Shown: piece after piece, positions 1-5,681 of the stretch | Layout: each line of letters begins with the position of its first letter | Numbering within the stretch: the stretch's first letter is position 1 | Origin: Desulfobacteraceae bacterium | GTDB lineage: Bacteria > Desulfobacterota > Desulfobacteria > Desulfobacterales > Desulfobacteraceae | NCBI GenBank assembly: GCA_022712835.1 | Contig: JAFLJU010000033.1 | Coordinates: 1 to 11,066 of the forward strand | Length of the DNA: 11,066 nt | Direction: 5' to 3' | The notes under the pieces: model-generated | Told to the model about the DNA's origin: nothing | What the model saw: the letters and a program-made list of their open reading frames with translations, nothing else | Database searches by the model: none | Made by a program: the position numbers and the translations under genes

Positions 1-464
1 TTTTCTATAATCTCATGTTTCCCGTCAGATTTGTTAATAATATTCTCCAGGGAAAACTTATGGCCGCCTCGGATGTATTTGGTGTTTTTCTTGCCAACTT
101 CACCTTGGGAGTTTTAGGATTCAATAAATTTGCACAGAAACATTTAAATATGACAACCTCTAACGTAGATCTAGGACAAACCTTTGGTTCCTACGCCATC
201 GGGGATGGATTTTATCTGGTATTGCCGGTATTGGGTCCAACCACCCTTCGGGATGCCATCGGAAAGGCAGGAGACTATTTTATTACCCCCATCAATTATG
301 TAGAGCCCTGGGAGGTTAATCTAGGCGTAAACATAGTTGATAAAGTTAACAGAACCACTTTTCGAATTGGTGATTACGAAGCATTGAAGGATGCATCCTT
401 AGACCCCTACGTGGCCATAAGAAACGCCTACATTCAAAACCGCAGAAGTGAAATAGAAAAATAA
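1..464 (+). CDS. mlaA: MlaA/VacJ-family outer-membrane lipoprotein, 3' part
   Basis: This is the C-terminal part (about 154 residues) of an MlaA-type lipoprotein; the reading frame is open to the left edge, so the start, signal peptide and lipobox lie outside the window. MlaA proteins sit in the outer membrane and remove misplaced phospholipids for the Mla retrograde transport pathway. The recognisable parts are the stretch FVNNILQGKL near the beginning, the hydrophobic segment FGVFLANFTLGVLGF, and the hallmark GDGFYLVLPVLGPTTLRD about halfway. The first in-window ATG (position 15) is internal: the upstream codons continue the family pattern. The gene converges on the nitrilase-family gene, with 42 bp between the two stop codons and no clear terminator there. 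It has no evident functional link to the redox operon. Confidence 0.88.
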   Translation, partial: FYNLMFPVRFVNNILQGKLMAASDVFGVFLANFTLGVLGFNKFAQKHLNMTTSNVDLGQTFGSYAIGDGFYLVLPVLGPTTLRDAIGKAGDYFITPINYVEPWEVNLGVNIVDKVNRTTFRIGDYEALKDASLDPYVAIRNAYIQNRRSEIEK

Positions 465-506
465 GCCTGAATTTTTTAAAATGATTATCACAATCTTTTG
501 GGGTTT

Positions 507-1313
507 CTAATCGAAGAGATCCGATCTTCTATTGGGTAAAAAATAACGCATTTTGTGGGAGCGAACTCTTTCCAGAGTGGTCAGATCAATATCCACAAAA
601 TGAATTTTCTCTTCCGGATCAATAAATTTGGAAACAATGTTTCCATCGGGTCCTATCAAGAGTGCGATTCCAGGAAAAACAAGCCCCCCTGTGTTATCCC
701 CTGTCTGATTAACCGCCGCGATAAATACACCGTTATCAAATGCTCTGGCAGTTAAATGCCGCATCCATGATTGGTATTTTTCTTCTGGGGTACCTCTGGG
801 GGAGGCGTGGGGAATAAAAATAATATCTGCCCCTTTAAGAGCCATGGCAGTGGATAGCTCAGGGAAATGGGCATCGTAACAAAGCTGAATACCAAACCGA
901 ACACTCTTGTGAGAAAAAAGATTTGTGCTGTTTCCCGGAGAAAAATATTCTTTTTCATTGGGAGCCATATGAATTTTTCGGTATCGCCCCATGGGACAAT
1001 TGGGGGAAAAAACAAGGTGGGATGCACAGATCCGATCCTGACCCACTTGTTCTGCCAACCCCACTAGGATAGAAATATCCAATCTTTCAGAAGTTGTGGA
1101 CAAAACGTGAATCAACTCGGGAGAGACAGAGGTTGCAAGGGAGCAGCTTTTGGGACCTGCCAGATACCCAGACAGGTTCATTTCAGGAAATACCACCATC
1201 TGGGCATTTTTAGATGCGGCAAGGCAAATGGCTTCCATACTGGCAGCCAGGTTTTTTTCATAGGCTCCAGGGATGCTCTTCTGAACGACAAGGGCAACCT
1301 TTAGATTGTTCAT
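507..1313 (-). CDS. Carbon-nitrogen hydrolase (nitrilase superfamily amidohydrolase)
   Basis: A 268-residue cytoplasmic enzyme of the nitrilase superfamily, a usual length for a single-domain member. These enzymes hydrolyse amide or nitrile carbon-nitrogen bonds through a Glu-Lys-Cys triad, all of which is visible: Glu44 in FPEMNLSGY, Lys113 in YRKIHM and Cys145 in GIQLCYD. A further Glu120 follows the lysine, as is common in the family. The substrate cannot be read from the sequence; omega-amidase, N-carbamoyl amidohydrolase or deaminated-glutathione amidase types are all possible. The start ATG overlaps the ahbA stop as ATGA, so the two genes are probably translationally coupled. The gene ends 42 bp from the convergent mlaA-like gene. 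Confidence 0.88.
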   Translation of the reverse strand: MNNLKVALVVQKSIPGAYEKNLAASMEAICLAASKNAQMVVFPEMNLSGYLAGPKSCSLATSVSPELIHVLSTTSERLDISILVGLAEQVGQDRICASHLVFSPNCPMGRYRKIHMAPNEKEYFSPGNSTNLFSHKSVRFGIQLCYDAHFPELSTAMALKGADIIFIPHASPRGTPEEKYQSWMRHLTARAFDNGVFIAAVNQTGDNTGGLVFPGIALLIGPDGNIVSKFIDPEEKIHFVDIDLTTLERVRSHKMRYFLPNRRSDLFD

Positions 1314-1765
1314 ACCTTGAAATTGGCAGAAATTTTAAACACCCGTGTCGCCGGTAAGTTTAATATGGTTTTCACTCCGGTTTTAGCGGAAATTTCTTCA
1401 AGGCTTTGCTTGATGATCTCCACAGAAGGGGCGATAAAGGTAAACCAGATATTAAAATGGTGATCTCGCCGGTAATTATGGGTAACCCCTGAATAGGTGT
1501 TGACCGTTTGGGTGAACAGGTCAATTTTATCTTCGTCCACCATGGCAGCACAAAGGGTTGAATGATAACCTAGCCTATCAGGGCTGAAATTTCCCCCGAT
1601 TCTTCGGATCAGCATCTCCTCTTTCATGGTGTTGATTCTGTCTAAAAGCTCGTCTTCGGAAAGATCCAGCTTTTCTGCGATTTTTTTAAAAGGTCTGGGA
1701 TCTATGGGGAAATCAAGCTGGATGCTGTTAAGAATTTTTTTGTTGGTATCATCAAGTAAGGGCAT
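1310..1765 (-). CDS. ahbA: Siroheme decarboxylase, AhbA-type subunit
   Basis: A 151-residue protein of the Lrp/AsnC-like fold that in this branch is an enzyme rather than a regulator. AhbA/AhbB decarboxylate siroheme to 12,18-didecarboxysiroheme, an early step of the alternative heme pathway used by sulfate reducers and archaea. An N-terminal winged-helix-like region (about residues 5-55) is followed by the effector-like domain, which carries the signature THNYRRDHHFNIWFT (residues 95-109) and the C-terminal NLPATRVFKI. As I recall the families, this signature fits the alpha (AhbA) rather than the beta subunit, whose equivalent segment reads differently. I chose the ATG at 1765 because a GGAG lies 6 nt upstream; a TTG four codons further out is less likely. 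No ahbB is in the window. The product should feed heme to cytochromes and shares siroheme with dissimilatory sulfite reductase. Confidence 0.8.
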   Translation of the reverse strand: MPLLDDTNKKILNSIQLDFPIDPRPFKKIAEKLDLSEDELLDRINTMKEEMLIRRIGGNFSPDRLGYHSTLCAAMVDEDKIDLFTQTVNTYSGVTHNYRRDHHFNIWFTFIAPSVEIIKQSLEEISAKTGVKTILNLPATRVFKISANFKV

Positions 1766-1771
1766 ACTCAA

Positions 1772-1775
1772 CTCC
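1772..1775 (-). promoter_or_regulatory. Ribosome binding site of ahbA
   Basis: GGAG on the minus strand, 6 nt before the ATG at 1765. It supports this ATG over the in-frame TTG at 1777, which overlaps the same site. Confidence 0.65.
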
Positions 1776-1789
1776 AAAAGCTGTTAATA

Positions 1790-1823
1790 ATAAAGGCCCT
1801 GTTTGAAGAAACAGGGCCTTTAT
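1790..1823 (-). terminator. Hairpin terminator downstream of dsrC
   Basis: A perfect 15-bp inverted repeat (arms 1790-1804 and 1809-1823, core AAGGCCCTGTT) with a 4-nt loop, 34 nt past the dsrC stop. On the minus strand the 3' arm runs into TTTATTATTAAC, a broken U-rich tail, so it is a plausible intrinsic terminator for dsrC that may leak. On the plus strand it is followed by ATCAACT and an A-run, less suitable for termination. The ahbA start lies only 24 nt beyond the hairpin and I see no good promoter between them, so some read-through into ahbA is likely. Confidence 0.75.
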
Positions 1824-1857
1824 CAACTAAAAAAAAGGTGGATACGTATTTAATGAA

Positions 1858-2175
1858 CTATACACATCCGGTCGGTTTAGGAAGACCGGCCATTTTACAG
1901 GCACCTTTACCAGGTCCTGAGGGGAACAATTCATAGATGTGTTTCAGTTTGAATTTTGTAAGCTTGGAGAGAACACGAACCATGGGAGCGATACCATTTT
2001 TTTCGTAGTAGTCCTGAAGAACTTTAATCAGCTGCCAATGTTCGTCATTCAGCTCTTCGATTCCTTCCTGGCCTTTTACATAGTCAACCCACTCATCAGA
2101 AAACGTGTTGTAATCAAGAAGAAATCCATCTTCATCTATATCAAATGTCTTCCCGTTAAACTCAATGTTTGCCAT
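1858..2175 (-). CDS. dsrC: DsrC, sulfur-carrier protein of dissimilatory sulfite reduction
   Basis: A 105-residue DsrC/TusE family protein of normal length. In sulfate reducers DsrC binds DsrAB, receives the sulfite sulfur as a trisulfide between its two C-terminal cysteines, and is re-reduced by the membrane complex DsrMKJOP. Both redox cysteines are present: the flexible C-terminal arm has Cys93 (GACKMAGLP) and the penultimate Cys104 (PTGCV), 11 residues apart, which marks a true DsrC and not a TusE-like or RspA-like variant with one or no cysteine. The start has a GGAGG 8 nt upstream. It is separated from the upstream flavoprotein gene by 168 bp containing its own promoter and is followed by a hairpin terminator, so it is probably a separate transcription unit, as DsrC often is. 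Being next to an HdrA cluster suggests, but does not show, a shared role. Confidence 0.96.
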   Translation of the reverse strand: MANIEFNGKTFDIDEDGFLLDYNTFSDEWVDYVKGQEGIEELNDEHWQLIKVLQDYYEKNGIAPMVRVLSKLTKFKLKHIYELFPSGPGKGACKMAGLPKPTGCV

Positions 2176-2216
2176 TAAAAATTCCTCCAGTAAATAGTTT
2201 TTTTTTCTATCATTTT

Positions 2217-2231
2217 AAGACATACTGTCTT
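2217..2231. repeat. Short inverted repeat in the dsrC leader
   Basis: The perfect 6-bp inverted repeat AAGACA-TAC-TGTCTT lies between the predicted dsrC promoter and its ribosome binding site, inside the expected 5' untranslated region. It could be an operator or a small mRNA hairpin. A repeat this short can occur by chance, so its function is unproven. Confidence 0.35.
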
Positions 2232-2264
2232 GGCTTCAATAGTCGCATCGATAATTGAAAACTA

Positions 2265-2293
2265 AACATATCCCAGCATCGAATACTTGTCAA
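2265..2293 (-). promoter_or_regulatory. Sigma70-type promoter of dsrC
   Basis: On the minus strand a perfect -35 box TTGACA (2293-2288) is followed after exactly 17 bp by TATGTT (2270-2265), a 4/6 match to the -10 consensus. Transcription would start near 2258 and give a leader of roughly 80 nt before dsrC. The site lies in the 168-bp gap after the FlxA-like gene, the only large gap in the minus-strand series, which fits a new transcription unit. Confidence 0.6.
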
Positions 2294-2343
2294 CAAAGAA
2301 TAGGTATATTTTGAAAAAATCACCCTCCCCAAAAGCGGTATAT

Positions 2344-3189
2344 TTAATACTCTTTCGGGGTCTGGTTGATTTCATCAAGAGTAAAGACGGGCCCGTCTTT
2401 ACACACCAGTTCTTTTCCAATATTACACCGTCCGCACATCCCGATACCACACTTCATTCTGTTTTCCAGAGACATGATAATCTGGTGGGGTTTATACCCA
2501 AGTTGGGTAAGGGATGGCTGGGTGAATTTAATCATAATGGGCGGACCACAGATGATCGCATAGGTATCATCATCGGCCTTGGGCGCATTTTGTTCAACCA
2601 CCTGGGGAACAAATCCGGTATGGTATTTCCAGTCAGGGTCATCGGTACCATCTACTGTGATATGCATATTGATATCATCCCGCTTTTCCCATTCAAACAA
2701 CTCTTCCCGGTAAAGAAGCATGCCCGGAGACCTGGCCCCGTAGACCACATCAATGTTTTTAAATTTGGGCCGGTTGGCCGGATCCAGCATGTAAACAATG
2801 GAAGATCTTAAGGTAGTAAAGGCAAATCCGCCGCCAATGATGACCACATTTTTGTTTTCAAGCTTATCCCAGGGATACCAGTTGCCCAAGGGGCCGCGGA
2901 TTCCCATGATATCTCCGATTTTCATGTTGTGAAGATGAGAGGTAACCACACCGGTTCTGAAAACAGTAAATTTTACAAATCCTTTTTCAACCGGGGATGA
3001 CGCAATCCCAATGGGAATTTCTCCCACACCGGGAATGGATAATTCTGCAAATTGTCCGGCATGGTAAGCAAATTTTTCTTCATCCCCTTCATTGAGAAAA
3101 ACAAATGTGAATGTTTTAAGGGATTTGTCTTCAGTTGCAATTTGGATGTCATCAATGCGAACTGGATACGGCATATAGGGGTTTTCCAT
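2344..3189 (-). CDS. FlxA/AsrB-like FAD- and NAD(P)-binding oxidoreductase with a [2Fe-2S] centre
   Basis: A 281-residue soluble flavoprotein of the ferredoxin-NADP reductase superfamily, resembling FlxA, AsrB (anaerobic sulfite reductase subunit B), sulfhydrogenase gamma and PyrK. The N-terminal FAD barrel includes GQFAELSIPG (about residue 45) and PIGIASSP (59-66). A Rossmann NAD(P) site follows with GGGFAFTTLRS (119-129), and CGPP near 214. The C-terminus binds one [2Fe-2S] cluster through Cys247, Cys252, Cys255 and Cys263. Such proteins exchange electrons between NAD(P)H and an iron-sulfur partner, here most likely the product of the gene 21 bp upstream, since FlxA-FlxB and AsrB-AsrA pairs are conserved. 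AGGAG lies 8 nt before the start. It is the last gene of the redox operon. Whether NADH or NADPH is used cannot be told. Confidence 0.87.
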   Translation of the reverse strand: MENPYMPYPVRIDDIQIATEDKSLKTFTFVFLNEGDEEKFAYHAGQFAELSIPGVGEIPIGIASSPVEKGFVKFTVFRTGVVTSHLHNMKIGDIMGIRGPLGNWYPWDKLENKNVVIIGGGFAFTTLRSSIVYMLDPANRPKFKNIDVVYGARSPGMLLYREELFEWEKRDDINMHITVDGTDDPDWKYHTGFVPQVVEQNAPKADDDTYAIICGPPIMIKFTQPSLTQLGYKPHQIIMSLENRMKCGIGMCGRCNIGKELVCKDGPVFTLDEINQTPKEY

Positions 3190-3210
3190 GTATTTGGCTC
3201 CTTTTGTTCG

Positions 3211-4263
3211 CTAATCTTTTTTCTCAAAAGTGTTCATGGTATGGGCAACTTTACGAATATCGATGTTAACCGGACAACTTTTTACGCACCGACCGCATCC
3301 GACACACATGATTCCCTGGTCATATTTATCCAGAAAGTATTTGAGTTTATGCATGAACCGCTGCCGGACTCTTTGAACCTTGACGCCTCTGGGGTTGTGT
3401 CCTGTGGCATGGCGGGTAAATAAAGGAGACATGCAGGTATCCCAGTTTCTAAACCGGGAACTTTCCTTTTGCTTGGCCTCATCCTGGATATCAAAGCACC
3501 AGCAGGTGGGGCAGACATAGGTGCAAGTGCCGCAATTAATACAGGAAAATGCCACATCATCCCAGAAGGGGGCCTCGTGAAGATCCAAAAGAACTTTTTC
3601 CGAAAGCTTATCTGTCTCAATGCTTGCGGAAATGTTTTTTTCCGCTTCTTTTCGCAGGATATCAAACAGGGCCTGGCTTTCCTTATCATCAGCCGTGGTC
3701 TCAAACCCGCAGGCAACAGCATAGGCTTCTCCCTTGGGTGTTAGAACCTTTGCCAAAAATTTGTCATCAAGATCTGCCAGCAGGATATCCAGTCCTTCTT
3801 CACAAAAAGGACCGCAGTCAACGGATGTAGAAAAATCAAAGGGACCGGGTTTGGTGATACCAAGACCCACCAGGGTGGTGGCTTCATAGGCGTCACACCA
3901 ATAGGGATCTCTATAGTCATCTGTGTCAAAGTTCATTTTGACCAAGAGGATGGCTTTTGCATCATAGGGTCTGATACCCAAAACCGCACGGGGGGTGTAG
4001 GTATTCTCGGCCCGCTTCATGATATGGTGATCATCAACGGCTTCATTGAGGCTTGTGGTTAAAATGGTCTCAGTCTGGGGGAACAGCACCGATTTTGCCG
4101 ACATGACCGACTCATGGTAATCCATATCCGGTACAACATCTGCATCTAGTGCCTTTATTTTACACCCGTTTTTATCTTTAACCGGGCCAAAAAGCTGATA
4201 GGTCTTACGGGATTTATCAATGCCTTTGGCCCAGTCCTTTTTATCAATTGTTATAAATTTCAT
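3211..4263 (-). CDS. FlxB/AsrA-like iron-sulfur protein with two [4Fe-4S] motifs
   Basis: A 350-residue protein of the AsrA / sulfhydrogenase beta / FlxB family, which relays electrons between a FlxA/AsrB-type flavoprotein and a catalytic partner. The N-terminal domain has the family motif VLGIRPYDAKAILL (about residues 94-107) and a region around DCGPFCEEGLDILLADL. The C-terminal dicluster domain has CINCGTCTYVCP (Cys241, 244, 247, 251), closely followed by Cys254 and Cys256, and CVGCGRCVKSCP (Cys320, 323, 326, 330). It has no signal peptide or membrane segment. An AAGGG lies 6 nt before the ATG. It is 16 bp after the FrhB-like gene and 21 bp before the FlxA-like gene, so it is almost certainly in the same operon and complex. 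Confidence 0.87.
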   Translation of the reverse strand: MKFITIDKKDWAKGIDKSRKTYQLFGPVKDKNGCKIKALDADVVPDMDYHESVMSAKSVLFPQTETILTTSLNEAVDDHHIMKRAENTYTPRAVLGIRPYDAKAILLVKMNFDTDDYRDPYWCDAYEATTLVGLGITKPGPFDFSTSVDCGPFCEEGLDILLADLDDKFLAKVLTPKGEAYAVACGFETTADDKESQALFDILRKEAEKNISASIETDKLSEKVLLDLHEAPFWDDVAFSCINCGTCTYVCPTCWCFDIQDEAKQKESSRFRNWDTCMSPLFTRHATGHNPRGVKVQRVRQRFMHKLKYFLDKYDQGIMCVGCGRCVKSCPVNIDIRKVAHTMNTFEKKD

Positions 4264-4279
4264 TGTATGCCCTTTTTAT

Positions 4280-5227
4280 TTACTTGATAAAATCATTGGG
4301 ATCTTCAGGACTAAACGAATCAAGAGGAGGCCGCTTACTGATATCAAGACCGGCTTCCCAGCCAAAAAATTCCAAAGCATCTTTGTTCAGCTTTCGCGTA
4401 AAATCCCTGACATTGATCCCCATGGGGCAGGCTTCAACACACGCACCACAATCGGTACATCTTCCTGCACAATGGAAGGCCCTTAAAAAGTGAAAGGTGT
4501 CCACATCCGTTTTATTTTGTCCTTTCCCAACCCACTGGGGGCCAGCTTCGTCCACAAAACAAGTGGGACAATAGCAAATGGGACAGGCATTTCTACAGGC
4601 ATAACACCGAATACAATTTTTTGTCAGGTCGGAAAAATGCTGCCATTTATCATCGGGGTCCAGGGCTTCAATGCGGTCCACGTCGGGAAATGGGTTCTCA
4701 AGCACTTGTTCTTCCACAAGATCTGCTGCCAGAACATCATAGAGCACCGGGTTTTTGTGGGTACAAAGCGAACAGTTTTCCCTTAAATAATCTTGTTTTT
4801 TTAGGGTTTGGGTCAAGGACAATGACGAAACTGTCAGGGTGTCATCCGCTTCTTCAAATCCTGTGATCTCATCTTTAAAGAGAGCGGCTATTTTAAATTT
4901 ATCCACCATGCCGGAACAGGGAACGCCTATAATGACAATTTGCTCCCGTTGAATTTGATTTTCAACAATATGGGTGACAAGATTTCTGGAATCGCATCCC
5001 TTGGCAATAATGGCTATTTTGCCCTTTTGTTTTCTAGCATAATTGGCAAGGTTCAGTCCGCAGGTTGAATTAAAAACAAGTTTTTCGATCTCCTGCTTTG
5101 ATCCAACGGCAATGGGACTGGTTGCCATGGGAATGGTTCCCTTGGCAAAACCAATCACGCGTTCCACTTCCCCTCGTTCAAGGAGGTCAGCTGCAAGCTC
5201 CCTGATTTTTTTTATACAGGTATCCAT
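4280..5227 (-). CDS. FrhB-like iron-sulfur protein with C-terminal dicluster ferredoxin domain
   Basis: A 315-residue cytoplasmic protein. The first 160 residues resemble the N-terminal region of the FrhB/FdhB (F420 hydrogenase/dehydrogenase beta) family, with KGCDSR (Cys78), GVPCSG (Cys104) and NCSLCTHKNP (Cys152, Cys155). The C-terminal half binds probably two [4Fe-4S] clusters: CIRCYACRNACP (Cys205, 208, 211, 215) with further Cys218, 220 and 223, and CTDCGACVEACP (Cys257, 260, 263, 267). FrhB relatives bind flavin and pass electrons to F420 or other acceptors; what this one uses is unknown, since sulfate reducers of this kind are not known to rely on F420. It may correspond to FlxC of the Flx-Hdr system, which I cannot confirm. 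It starts 13 bp after the mvhD stop, with AAGG upstream of its ATG. Confidence 0.8.
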   Translation of the reverse strand: MDTCIKKIRELAADLLERGEVERVIGFAKGTIPMATSPIAVGSKQEIEKLVFNSTCGLNLANYARKQKGKIAIIAKGCDSRNLVTHIVENQIQREQIVIIGVPCSGMVDKFKIAALFKDEITGFEEADDTLTVSSLSLTQTLKKQDYLRENCSLCTHKNPVLYDVLAADLVEEQVLENPFPDVDRIEALDPDDKWQHFSDLTKNCIRCYACRNACPICYCPTCFVDEAGPQWVGKGQNKTDVDTFHFLRAFHCAGRCTDCGACVEACPMGINVRDFTRKLNKDALEFFGWEAGLDISKRPPLDSFSPEDPNDFIK

Positions 5228-5240
5228 AAAAATAACCTTT

Positions 5241-5666
5241 TTAGTTATAGTCCTTTACAAATTTCTTATTGGGCCCCAGCGCTTTTACCTTTTCGGAGAT
5301 TTCCCTGACCACGTCCACAAATTTCGTGGCTTCAGCCGAAGAGATCCAGGAGAAATGAATTCTGTCCCTTTCGACTCCCATGTGCTCCAAAAGATTGCCC
5401 ATTAAAGCAAATTTCCTGCGTGCATAATAATTACCATCCAGGTAATGACATTCACCGGGATGTCAGCCGGACACCCAGACCGCATCAGCGCCTTCCCTTA
5501 AGGCAGACAGCATAAATTTTGGACTTAACCGCCCTGTGCAGGGGATTCGGATGACCCGGATATCGGCAGGGTATTGCATCCTGCTGACGCCAGCTAGATC
5601 GGCAGCGCCATAGCTGCACCAATTGCACAGGAACGCAACGATTTTTGTATTATTGTTTTGTGTCAT
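5241..5666 (-). CDS. mvhD: MvhD/FlxD-family [2Fe-2S] protein, selenoprotein (UGA read as Sec)
   Basis: A 141-residue MvhD protein, full length only if the in-frame UGA at 5463-5465 is read as selenocysteine (Sec68). MvhD joins HdrA to its redox partner with a [2Fe-2S] cluster. Before the UGA the frame gives [15 protein letters not shown] (Cys14, Cys17) and IPCTGR (Cys43). After it the same frame continues for 73 codons to TAA with [12 protein letters not shown] (Cys73), an uninterrupted MvhD C-terminus. In most MvhD proteins the motif is GCHPGxCH, so Sec replaces its first cysteine. A hairpin just after the UGA fits a bacterial SECIS element. The ATG at 5666 is preferred over the one at 5693 because AAGGAG lies 9 nt upstream and the outer ATG is inside hdrA. 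It lies 13 bp after hdrA. Automatic callers would end this gene at 67 residues and lose the rest. Confidence 0.92.
5420..5465 (-). promoter_or_regulatory. Bacterial SECIS element for the mvhD UGA codon
   Basis: Starting 17 nt after the UGA (5463-5465), the RNA forms a perfect 6-bp stem, AUUACC (5446-5441) with GGUAAU (5435-5430), closed by the 5-nt loop UGGAU. The guanines in the loop are 24 and 25 nt from the UGA, where bacterial SelB-binding hairpins carry their apical G. Below the stem, imperfect pairing can continue to GUG (5455-5453) with CAC (5422-5420). Location, loop and size match the bacterial SECIS pattern; this is by eye, not folded. Confidence 0.75.
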
Positions 5667-5675
5667 TATTGAACT

Positions 5676-5681
5676 CTCCTT
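5676..5681 (-). promoter_or_regulatory. Ribosome binding site of mvhD
   Basis: AAGGAG overlapping the hdrA stop codon, 9 nt before the ATG at 5666. It sets the mvhD start and suggests translational coupling to hdrA. Confidence 0.75.

Noticed and set aside
2287..2811. Plus-strand open frame of 174 codons opposite the FlxA-like gene
   Set aside because: A shadow frame; the opposite strand has all FAD, NAD and [2Fe-2S] motifs.
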